Positions 36,240 through 46,337 of a stretch of DNA of 61,699 nucleotides are shown here, one piece after another. A program made the position numbers and the translations under genes. The notes beneath the pieces were generated by a model. The model ran no database searches, had not been told where the DNA came from, and saw only the letters and a list, made by a program, of their open reading frames with translations. Position 1 is the stretch's first letter; each line of letters opens with the position of its first letter. Origin of the DNA: Cudoniella acicularis (taxonomy: Eukaryota > Ascomycota > Leotiomycetes > Helotiales > Helotiaceae); contig JAAMPI010000134.1 in NCBI GenBank assembly GCA_013054445.1, positions 1-61,699 on the forward strand. Reading direction: 5' to 3'.

Positions 36240-36941
36240 CTCAAGCGAGCTTGAGCTTCTCATACCCCGGCTATCTCTTCCCGCTCCCGCTCCTTCGCTA
36301 CCGCCCTCCAATACGACACCCACCCAGAGGGTCAGGGCCAAAACGACACCATGTACCTCCCCGACGAAAACGAAAAAGCATTCGCCTACTTCCTGCACTG
36401 GATCTACCTCAACCAACTCCCCACTCTCTCCTCCAAAGAAACACAGAAAACACTCGCCGACAAAACCACCGATATTCTCTCCCTTTACTATTTATCAGAA
36501 AAACTATCCATGAACGACCTCAACAACCGCCTCATCGACATCTCCATCAACGACTGCACCAAATTCCACATCTTACCGGGCCCCGGCTTCATTGCTGACA
36601 TATACGTCAACACGTATGAAAACAGTCCGTTGAGACGGTACTTGGTGTTGAGATATGTGCAGGCTTCTGCGCTAGAGAAAGCAAGTGAGGCTGAGGAAAT
36701 AAGGGTTTTCGCGGAATTGACTGTGAGAATCCCGGATTTGGCCAGGGATTATGTGGGTTTGGTTTGTAGGTATGGGAAGTTGTTTTGGGGGAAGGAGGGG
36801 AAGGGGTCTTTTAGGAGGTTTGAGAGGGCTGTGAGGGAGAGTTTGGGGGTGTGCTTTTTTCATGTTCATGGTGAGGGGGAGGTTTGTCATCTTAAGGGTG
36901 AGGATGGTATTTGGTTGGATTTGAGGTGGAAACCTGTATGA
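36240..36941 (+). pseudogene. BTB/POZ gene lacking its 5' part (BTB-9)
   Basis: The frame is open from about 36270 to 36941. It begins inside the BTB domain (RSRSFATALQYD), then MYLPDENEKAFAYFLHWIYL, then LSEKLSMNDLNNRLIDISIN, then NTYENSPLRRYLVLRYVQAS, then IPDLARDYVGLVCRYGKLFW, and a full tail, GVCFFHVHGEGEVCHLKGED, ending DLRWKPV. The first exon and the strand that carries the HK-LLC motif are missing; upstream DNA does not match. The ATG at 36351 could start a shortened protein of about 196 aa with an intact tail, but without the BTB dimer strand. 5'-truncated copy; expression uncertain. Confidence 0.68.
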
Positions 36942-37640
36942 TGTGGAATTGTGGGATTGTTATGGAGAGAACGAGGACATTACCAGGTTATGATTTAGGA
37001 TTTTGAGGAATTTCTCTCCACTAGGTATCACACAAATTACAATATTTTATAATTCTTTTTTATCTAGTGTTCGACTCAGCCAGCCACGAGTGTACACCTG
37101 TATATTTTAGAGAATGATCTAGAAATTCTCCATCCCTGATAGACATTTAGCGTACGTATAGGCATTTATATAGTAAAATTGTAAATTAGGGAGTATATAT
37201 AAAAATTTGGAGAGTAATACCATATGAATTAGTGAGTGTACATTGGTACTCAACAAGTTGGGTAGTGGTGGTGGTGCGCTGTAAATTAGCGAACGTACCC
37301 TGAAGGTTAGGCGGCGATACGCTATAAATTGGTAAGTGCACTCTAAAAGCTAGTCCGACTCCCGTCTATTCCTTGCCAAGCCTTTCTATTCTTCTTTTGC
37401 TGTTTCTAGGCAGTGATCCTGATTTGATTTGTTCCTGTAGGAATAAACCAGAATAAGAGTTGCAAATGCTGTTTTAATTATTGTTCACGAAAGTGAAAAT
37501 CGCGCGAGGATTTCAATAGGTCTCGCGTCGCTGCCGTACAACACTTGAAAACTCTTAAATAACCACAAATTTAAAAACCTCATCAGTGAATGAAGTAAGA
37601 GAATAGAGTAAGTAAATTTAAACTATATATTTTTTAATAA
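36942..37640. repeat. Intergenic with degenerate tandem repeat
   Basis: Between about 37170 and 37350 related units follow each other (e.g. gtaaattagggagtatatat, tgaattagtgagtgtacatt, gtaaattagcgaacgtaccc, ataaattggtaagtgcactc), roughly 50-70 bp apart. This is an old minisatellite with mutations. The rest has no coding signal. Confidence 0.5.
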
Positions 37641-38334
37641 CATCGCGTTGTGGTATGGCGTTGATAATTAGAAGTATTTTAGGTAAATTTCTGGTTTGTA
37701 TCGCGAGGGCAATGCACCTGAAGGAAGATCCAAAAGTCTTTGATCTGGTTGTTAATTGGATCTATCGAGATACACTTCCGAAAATTCCCTCAGCGCGTAT
37801 CCCCTTCATAAAGATGGTTCCAAAAACGCCAAAGGGATAGAATATGCCGATGGATACAACAAATATGTCGACACACCATACCATATATTTTACTTCGCCG
37901 AAAGATTCTACATTAATCGCCTTGCGAATCAAACTATGGATGTTATCCAAGACTTCAGCTATCAATACCATATAACCACAGGTATCATTTTCTTGATTAC
38001 GGTGTACAAAAACACGCACAAGAAGAGCAAGCTTCGATTGTTTGCATTACTTTGCTTATTGGCGGCCATTGGACGGAACCGTGAGGAAAGAACCGCAACT
38101 GGTCGTGACACTGATAAAGAGGCCGACAAAATGAGGACCCTGGCACGAGAAATCCCCGATTTCGGACCGGATTTTGCAGAGTTCCAAGTTCGTTACGGAT
38201 ATTACTTTACTCCTACCATTGATTATGCTCTGCCTCGCCGGCGGGGATCGGAGCCTTTTGGGCTCTGCTTATTTCATACGCATGTCAAGGACGAGAGATG
38301 CCACTTCGATAACACGAGGCATGGTGCAAATTAA
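37641..38334 (+). pseudogene. BTB/POZ gene, 5'-truncated and frameshifted (BTB-10)
   Basis: Traces start inside the BTB fold: MHLKEDPKVFDLVVNWIYRD and TLPKIPSA, then a shift between 37780 and 37850 into the frame that reads YNKYVDTPYHIFYFAERFYI, NRLANQTMDVIQDF, then KKSKLRLFALLCLLAAI, IPDFGPDFAEFQVRYGYYF, and the tail FGLCLFHTHVKDERCHFDN ending at 38334. The C-x2-H-x-H-x5-C tail is intact. The first exon and the HK-LLC part are absent. It is the last member of the array. Confidence 0.65.
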
Positions 38335-39739
38335 GGTAGGAGAGTTCGGGCGAAGGAACTGCAATTAGTGTTCCCGATTCTCAACTTGCTTGACAAAAGA
38401 AGCGCGCTAATATCATTTCTAGAATCGAGTTTGCTTCCCGAAAACAGATACTTGCAGATGTGGGAGAAAATAGGATGCATTGAAGGCTGGAGGCAGGGAG
38501 TGTGATACTCAACATGGGTTCTTTGACATGTCAAGATTTTCGGGGTTCGGATAGGGGCTTTATTTCTTCTTTCTTTAGAATTGGGAGGCCGAATCTTCTT
38601 CCTTTGAATGTGAGGGCGGGACGAGTTTCCCTCAAGGTAACAATCTGCTTTGAATGAGGGGCGGCTGTTTCTTACTTGAAAACTTGTTCTTTGGGGATGC
38701 ATTAAGACACTTTGTATTCAAACTAAATTCAATTGTCACTAAACAGTTTCAGCCGACCATGATTTAACCTTATATCTGAATTATTTCTCTTGTACAGAAG
38801 GCTCTTTGCCGAACATATTTTAAAACCTAAGTTTCATACCGCGAAATCACCCCCCACCCTCATTCAAAAAGAGGTAGCGAGTAAGTGAGGCTTATTGTAT
38901 AGATTAAGGAGAGCCAGTTTGCGCTATGCTTAATATAGATAGTAGTGAATGCTTTGTTTAGTACGTACTATAAACCTTTTTCATATAGTATAGGATCTCG
39001 TATTATGAAAACAGAATCCTACCCCTAGAATATACTAGATAAAAACACTAGTTAGACTATCGGTTTTTAAATATCTCTGTATCTGAATAATTTAGGACTC
39101 TTACCCTCCGTATTGGGTATAGCGCAACCTACTCTCGTCAATCTATACGGTAGTCATCTGCCCCTCTCTCCCTTATTTCTAGAATCGCGATATTGGTATT
39201 TTTTTATTATTTTTATTGCGTACTTACCTTCATTAGTAGTTAAAACAAAAAATTCTAGATGCTGTTTTCTAACAGTCTGCGTGTTTTATGCTTCAATCAA
39301 AGGTGGCATAGGATGGGAAGAGGAGGGGTTGAGCTTAGTCATCAGCGCCTCCCTCCAAATATTTAAAAAGGGGTAGCGAGTATGGGGCCTTTCGATTCGC
39401 TTGACCGCCGACCATAAATAGTTGGTGCATATGCCCGCGACTCTTTAATACTCTATCCTTTACGATACAAAAATTAATATAAAAGTTATCATTATAGAAA
39501 ATTAAACTCTCTAGGTATTAAGCTATCTAACAGTACTTAAAACTCTATTTTTTATATTGTAATCATTAATATATTGATTATTAAATTTTGTATTATATAA
39601 CTTCATGAATCGCGATCGCGCAATCATATTAGTATGCTATTCCCGCGTATTTCTAAATCTCGCATACGTGGTCCTATCACATCGACCCTCCCTCCCGTAC
39701 AATCCACCCCGAGGAGGGTCGATTGAGTTTTTCCCCTAA
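38335..39739. other. AT-rich intergenic with repeat remnants
   Basis: 38930-39100 and 39440-39640 are AT-rich and RIP-like. The phrase aa(a)aagggg/gaggtagcgagta occurs twice, near 38871 and 39366, perhaps edges of an old element. An 11-bp perfect inverted repeat (atcgaccctcc at 39681-39691, ggagggtcgat at 39713-39723) lies 17 bp beyond the stop of the glycosyltransferase gene. No gene is called. Confidence 0.45.
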
Positions 39740-41947
39740 TCAGTCTCTTCCCTGCCTTTCCAAAAACATCTTCACCGCTTCCAACGCTTGCTGGTGCTCA
39801 ACGACTCTGGAATGCCGAATGCTGAAGAATTTCGCATATGCGTACAGGGAGTGGTAGACGCTTGCTGTATCCACGAACATTAGAGCAAATTTCATACAGA
39901 AATATACTGGCAGAACCTTCCACGCAATCATCTCATTCTTCCTCCTTAAATGGAAAATGTTAAAGAAAATGAATCCCAGCATATAAACACCCATCATCAC
40001 CGCCGTCATCGCCAGCGTCATCCCCCAATCCGCCGCTAGCATTAAGGGCAGCATGAACGGCCTGCAGAGATATAAAAGCGTCCCGTACACTTCGGCAAAG
40101 ACGAATAATTTCGTAATGATCTCGCGCCAGCCTAGCCGCCATGCGAGGAACAGGTAGGGAATGTCGTTGAGGAGCCGGTACACGAAGAAGAAGTTCCAAC
40201 GGTAGAAGCGCTGTTTCCAAATGGTCATTTCGCCATAGCCACCACGAGTGGATTTGGTTGGAATGAAGAGGCATGGTGGGGTTTCGGTTTCGACGAACAC
40301 TTGGGAGCAGAAATCGACGCGGTAGCCGGCGGACTGGGAGGGATGAATTAGTGGCCGCAGGAAATGTGAAAAAGACAGAAATTACTTACCCTACAAGTGT
40401 GACCAAAGTACCAATCTTCTGAAATGTGATAACCTGGATGGCCAAAAAAGAGCTTCTCAAGGATAAAGCGATCCCAAAGAATGATGGCACCATGAGGAAA
40501 GGTTGCACTTCCGTATTTGGACTGAAAGACTTTCGAGATGCCGGCAAGCTTATACTCGACATCTTGTGCTTGCTGGAAAACAGTACCCTTAGTTCCATTT
40601 GCACCGGTACTTTTAATGGTATAGCCAACACAAGCAGTGTTCCCCTTGATGCGATCAGTGACAATAGGCAGATTCGGCGGGAGGTGGACATCATCATCGG
40701 TTAGGAAACAGTATTTATACTTCCTCGCCATATAAACACCCACAAATTCGGCGACAATCTTGCTTCCGACAGGCACCCAGAAGTGATTAACTCCAAACTC
40801 TTTGCAAACATTCTCTGTGTCGTCCAATGGCGTTGGTGAGTTGCCATTTGCCATGATGAAGATTTGCTCCGGTTTGAAGATTTTTAACGCGTGCGGGATA
40901 GTCTCTTTTAATGCGCCTGCTGCTTTGTATGCCGGTATTATCAGACAAGTTTCGGATGCATCTCGCTTTTCCGAATCATCGACCTTACTCTCGAAGGTGC
41001 AAAAGAGCAGAGGAAACCATGTGATTACGGTGCCCCATAGCAAAAAAGCGAGAAGACCGTATTTGGACATCAGTGAGCCGTGGACCCATTTCCTGGTAAA
41101 GATCAGTAATTGAAGAATGCAGCACACGAATTCGATCTCCGCACCAACATGTGTACACTACACCATCCCACAGAGGAAGCCCGACGAAAACGAAGTATGT
41201 CGTACATGCAATAAGAAACAGCCAGAAAACTTTGAAGCTGCTTTGACGAAAACAGCCTCGTGTTCGTCTCGTCTGCCTTTGCTTGTTCAGCTCCATGAAC
41301 TCGTCGACTTCGGACGGGCCGGCATCTTGGTTGATGAAAGGAAGCTTCAAATCCAAGGGTGGCTTTTTGAACATATAGAGAGGTGAGTTCGAGGAGGTTG
41401 ATCGGAAAGAGCGTAAACTTGAAAGGGAATTGGTAGATGAATTTGGTTGGAGATTTTGCGGACGGTTCGGACCAGAGGTTCTACTATCCGAAGTAACGCC
41501 CGAAGTCCTTGCGGAGTTTATTGAAGAATTAATTAACGCCGGTGGTAGGGGTGTCAGAACAGGTCCGGCTGCGCTGCTGCTGCATGGTGTAATCGGACGA
41601 GATGCTGGGTAATTTGAAGAAGTCCCCACCAAAGATGGAGTGGACTCGTTATTATCGACGGCGGATGGTTGGGGAAAAGAAATCGATCTGGAAACAGAGC
41701 TCTGCGTGACATTTCGAGGAAAAGACTGGCTGCCTATGAATGGGTCTTGAGTGATTGGAGGAGCATTAGAGGCATCCAAAAAGTTGAGGCCATTTGGTGC
41801 CTGAGTATTGTCGAGTGTTCGTAACGATTGAGGTGTTGCTCTGTAAGTGGCATTGGATGAATCGGCATGCGATAATTGGTTTTGTGCCTGCAAAAATGAA
41901 GAGTGTTTATTTTCGTTTGCATTGTTGTCGGGAGATATTTCAACCAT
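39740..41947 (-). CDS. Membrane family-2 glycosyltransferase (processive polysaccharide synthase type)
   Basis: Three exons (41947-41157, 41092-40390, 40333-39740) close in phase and give about 695 aa. Residues 1-230 are Ser/Asn/Pro-rich and disordered. TM segments follow: FWLFLIACTTYFVFVGLPLW and LLAFLLWGTVITWFPLLF. The GT-A core has CLIIPAYKAAGALKETIPHA, the DxD-type metal site FLTDDDVHLPPN, then QDVEYKLAG, the catalytic SEDWYFGH (ED), and WKQRFYRWNFFF (the QxxRW class). Four or more C-terminal TM segments follow. This is the layout of hyaluronan, chitin and cellulose synthase-like enzymes that link UDP-sugars at the plasma membrane. It is divergent from a UDP-hexosamine-type dehydrogenase, which may make its sugar donor. 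Product unknown. Confidence 0.87.
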
Positions 41948-42783
41948 GATAATTTTTTGAAGAATGATTCAACACAGGCGGCCAGGAAAATATGCTTAAA
42001 CGAAAGAACTGGTTGCAATAGATATGCTATGAATGAAAATTTTAAAAAGGGGCCAGCCTTTAAAGCCAGTACGTAACCGTTTCTTGAAAATATCGATTCA
42101 CAGTCGGAGATTAGTTACGATCAGCATAAGAAGCAAAAATGCCGCTTGGCGTCTCAACATCCACACAATGCCGCCACCAACGATAAAAGGGAAAACCTTA
42201 AATCAAAAGCCCCTGACGCCAAGTATCACAAAATTCAAGAATGTCGATCAACGGACCAAACTCTAAATAAAAATCCCGACACCAATCACCACAAAATTCA
42301 AGAATGTCGATCAATGGAACAAACTCTCAAATGCACAACGCCATTATCAGCCAAAGGAACAATCTCGGTCAAAATCCATGCCGATCAACGCACAAAAGTC
42401 TCAAATACACAACGCTATTATCAGCTAAAGGAAGAACCTCGGTCAAAATCCATGTTGATCAACAGACAAAAGTCTCAAATACACAACGCCATTATCAGCC
42501 AAAGGAAGAATCTCGGTCAAAAGCCACTTTCCGAACAAGCCCACAACAGCCCCCAACACAAATTACCACAAAAATTGTCAATACCGACGAAATTCTCAAT
42601 TACCACACAATTCTTGGATTTGAAAGATGTTTCACAGAAATGCGTGAACGGCTCATTATTCCGCGCAGACCAGGCTAGATATATGGGCATCAAATAAAAG
42701 CAAACTTGCTGGTCTTCCAGAAGACTGAATAAACTCAAGCTTACTGACTTTTACTTCACCTCTACTCTTGGTAAACAGCAAAA
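41948..42783. promoter_or_regulatory. Divergent promoter with 74-bp tandem repeats
   Basis: 836 bp between the starts of the glycosyltransferase and the dehydrogenase. From ~42235 to 42530 a unit beginning gatcaa(c/t)g recurs at 42246, 42309, 42383 and 42457 (spacings 63, 74, 74). The last full copies are nearly identical (caaaagtctcaaatacacaa...). An open frame of 183 codons runs through the repeats but only restates the unit, so I treat it as non-coding. The repeats could hold factor sites for both genes. Confidence 0.6.
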
Positions 42784-44190
42784 ATGTCCACCGGCTTGAT
42801 GATTGAAAGACGTCGAGGCAGTCAATCCCTTTGCGACTATTCTCAGCACTACGATGAATTCGAACGAAGATTGAGTATCGTGTCATCGCCAAAGCAAACT
42901 AGCCAATGCCGTCAACAGGAGATCTACCTCCGCAAAGACTCAAAGGATCCGGTTGTTGCGGTTATTGGTGTTGGATATGTCGGCTTCCAACTTGTCGAGG
43001 CATTTTCGAAGCACTATCCGGTCATCGCTTTCGATGCCTCGGTAGGACGAGTAGCAACAATTCAAAAACAGCTGAAGGGTATTCACTCAGTGACCTGCAC
43101 GTCCGATGAGAGCACGCTTTCTCGAGCAACACATTTCCTGCTAGCAGTACCAACTCCTCTCTTGCCAAACCGCCAGATCGACACCAGCTGCCTGCAGAGC
43201 GCTATCAGCACAATTGGCACGTATGCTCGTCCAGGAGCCACGGTGGTCATCGAGAGCTCGGTCTCGGTAGGCATGACGAGAGCATTGATGGCTCCATTGA
43301 CGGTCTGTAGAGGTTTCAAGGCGGGCATGTCTCCAGAGGTAAGATATCCATCTCTTGTTCTTAGGTCGCGTAGAATTTTATTGCCGGGATGCTAATCTTA
43401 CTTGCAGCGAGTTGATCCAGGCCGGTCAGACCCTCCGTTTGAGAATATCCCTAAGATCATTTCTGGTCTCGATGATATCTGCCCCGGTTCTTTGGAAAGT
43501 ATTCATCGCCTGTATTCGAAGGTCTTCAAATCTCTAGTTTCTGTCTCGAAGCCTGAGGTCGCCGAAATGACGAAGCTATACGAGAACTGCCAACGGATGA
43601 TGGCGATAGCTTACACAAACGAAATGGCTGATGCTTGCGTCGGTCATGGAATCGATCCCTTTGAAGTCTCTAAAGCGGCAGGCACCAAACCTTTCGGATA
43701 CTTGCCAATCACCCCAAGCCTCGGCGTTGGTGGCCACTGCATTCCTGTCAATCCATACTACCTCTTCAGCAATAACAGCTTCCCACTGTTGGAAGCTGCA
43801 ACAGAGAAGATGCGACTTCGCCCGTCAGCGGTTGGAGATCGTATCATGAAAGACATTCTCAAGCAAAATCCATCGCATTTCCTAAAAAGAAAGGCCAGGG
43901 TCTTGGTTGTTGGCGTTGCTTTTAAGCCTGGACAAACGCTTGTGACTGGTTCCCCAGCGGTAGCGTTGATGCAGCATCTTCTTTCGCACTGGAAAGTCTA
44001 CGTGGCATTTGCGGATCCTCTGGTGCAGGAAAGTGCCCTGCCATTTGTGCCGCGGTTCGATGAGAGGAAGGAATGGTCCAAGTCAAAATTGGAATGGTTT
44101 GATGCAATTATTGTTGCAGTCAGGCAACCAGGGATTAATTATGCCCTTCTGGATAACTTGGATCATGTGAGGGTTGAAATATGGAATTAA
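42784..44190 (+). CDS. UDP-glucose/GDP-mannose dehydrogenase family, UDP-HexNAc 6-dehydrogenase type
   Basis: Two exons (42784-43338, 43408-44190) give 445 aa. NAD-dependent four-electron oxidation of a UDP-sugar to its uronic acid. Rossmann motif VVAVIGVGYVGFQLVE at ~residue 57. FLLAVPTPL and VVIESSVSVGMT follow. The central dimer helix (VAEMTKLYENCQRMMAIAYT NEMAD) and the catalytic Cys in SLGVGGHCIPVNPYYL come next, and the C-terminal UDP-binding domain starts ARVLVVGVAFKPG. GGHCIP-PYYL resembles the bacterial UDP-GlcNAc/UDP-ManNAc dehydrogenases (WbpA/TviB group) rather than UDP-glucose dehydrogenase (GGSCF-KD). The usual Asp of VDPYYL is Asn here. There is a ~55-residue disordered N-terminal extension. 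Divergent partner: the family-2 glycosyltransferase. Confidence 0.88.
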
Positions 44191-46337
44191 GCGTGCGAAA
44201 GTGGGGTACATACACAGGAGTCTAATTTGAGAGTGGAGGAAGACCCATTGCCTTAATCCATTTGGCTTTGCGCAGGTACGGCGCAATTTTAGAATTTAAT
44301 AATCAAGCTTGTAATTTAACAGTCACATAACTTAGAAGCTACACAGTGTAAGTTGCAAAATACTCCCAAAAACAAATGCTTTCGAATCCAAGACATGGGC
44401 GCACTTGCGGCTCAAACCGAGGCGGAAGGCTTTATTGTGGCCGAGGAACGGGCCGAGTGGCTAAGGCCGGTCAAACACTGCCAAGTAAACCCGGATGGGT
44501 AACATCCTAGGCATAAGAGGCGTGAAAGATCAATTTTGTAGTGAGACTTTTGGATGTATATTCGAGCCCCTGTTTTATGATATTTGAGCTCCTTTAAGTA
44601 GTCCAAATACGGTGTTGCGCAAAACCTAGAACATTGGTCTCAATGTAAGACTTTTGGAAAAGGCCCCCACGGGTCATGCGTCAGTTGATGAAGAGGACTT
44701 GATTGTAAATTATACCCTACGGAGGAGCAAAATACACCCATATACACAAGAGTAGCTACCAGGGCCGTATCAATAATCCCTATTATTAGTGATGAAGGCC
44801 AAGAGCACGTAATAATGCAAGAAAACTGGACTGCCGGGTTGTTGGTAAGATCTTGAGGTTCTTCGAACCCTCGTGACGCTGTTATGAACGATACAAGGAC
44901 GGCAATGCTAAACTAATATTTCAATATATTTGCTAATTGTATGTAGTATGTGCTCAACAAATGACCCATGTCCTCGGCATTTGAATATCGTAGGGGCTGA
45001 TAAAACTCGGATTTCAAAGGCGGAGACCTCGTTCAGGATTTCATTATTGTCCAAAAACTTTCTCGAGTATTTCTGGGCACTCATTTTACTGCGTCTCTAT
45101 GCCTTGAAAATCCGAGTTTTATCAATTCCCAGGGTGGCAGCGCTTATGTCTGCCTTATGCTACCATGTTTTGGAGTCCGGATCGCCGATGTCTCTAGATC
45201 TAAGACATGAAAAAAAGCGAGCAAGGTTACACATCACTCCGAACAGCGGTGTGACCCGTATAATTAGGAGTTAGCTCCTATAATCGGAGATGAACCTCGC
45301 CGTCGCACGGTCGCAGCCTGGCTATTGCACCCTCACTATCCCACTCACCTTTAAAGACTTTTACTGGAGTAAAGTGTGAAAGCATGATTAAAAGCCTTCA
45401 AATTAGTATAATTTCTTTTTAATTTATTTACGATTAAAAAGGCGGGAATGGCTTTAAAGTCCAGCGGTAGAAAAGTTTAGAAGAGTCGGGATCGCCTCGG
45501 AAGACCCCGGGGGGCAGGGCAGAGCTTTGTTCGGCTAAGAAAGGTAGAGGTTTTAGTGTAGGTGCGGGGAGATAGCCCTAAAAAAAAGCCTCTAATCTTA
45601 AAGTGCGCTCCTTCGTCGGGTCGGACTGCGGAAGGTCTCTGATTCGAAATTTCCTAATCGGACCGACCCAGCTCTGCCCTGGAGCTTCTTCCGGCCAAAA
45701 AGGCAGACACAGACCGCTGAACTGTCTCGCTTTGTTCGAGTCTCGGGTGAAAAGAAATTACAAAGCTCAATGTAGCGGTGACATTTGCTTTTTGACTCTG
45801 GGGGCTTGCATTGACGAGACATCTGAGCAAACACAGGGCTGAGATGATCTGGGGTGTTGAGGATGCGGCTCCGGGCCACGTGCTCCGGGTGTTGGGCCTC
45901 CTGTGAGGTGGCTTGTTTTTGCTTCATCTCAAAAATCGCAATGCCAGGTCATTCCCGTTTCCCACTTTTCTGCTCTTTCATCAATTATTATGCCATACCC
46001 AAGCCCCGGTATCCCTTCCTTCCTCCAACTCATGATTTTATTCATATTCAAAAACACAACGCAAATCATTGTCGTTATCAAGACCTCGAAATCAAAAGCC
46101 AAGCATCCAACCCACACTCGCAAACTCCAGCAAAACCAAAGCTCTAAAAACAAAAAGAAGCGTTCCTTGCATCAATGGTCCCATAAACCCCTCTTCGTCG
46201 TCAATTTCTGGGGTAGATGGTGGGATTTCGTGGCTACTGGACTCTGGCTTTGTCAGGTTTGTGTTCTTCCATCCTGAAAAAAACTTGGAAAGCAGGAAGC
46301 GAAAAGTGGGAGAGATGGTAGAAGAAAAGAGAATGGC
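44191..46337. other. Long intergenic with a foldback repeat
   Basis: No protein gene recognised. A 24-bp inverted repeat (44998-45021 against 45101-45124, 22 of 24 matching) encloses about 79 bp, MITE-like or a stem-loop. 45390-45430 is AT-rich. 45480-45720 is GC-rich with gggcagggcagagct and its inverse nearby. A tRNA-like A-box phrase at 44456-44467 is discussed under rejected items. Confidence 0.45.

Noticed and set aside
42146..42697. Open frames of 183 and 124 codons in the promoter repeats
   Set aside because: They only translate the 74-bp tandem repeat in two frames, with no start context and no similarity to a protein.
42784..44190. Calling the dehydrogenase a UDP-glucose 6-dehydrogenase
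   Set aside because: The active-site block is GGHCIP-PYYL, not the GGSCF-KD of UDP-glucose dehydrogenases. Substrate left open as HexNAc type.
44450..44575. tRNA-like A box (gagtggctaaggcc) and B box (attcgagcccc)
   Set aside because: The boxes are about 100 nt apart and no acceptor or anticodon stems form. At most it is a decayed tRNA-derived repeat.
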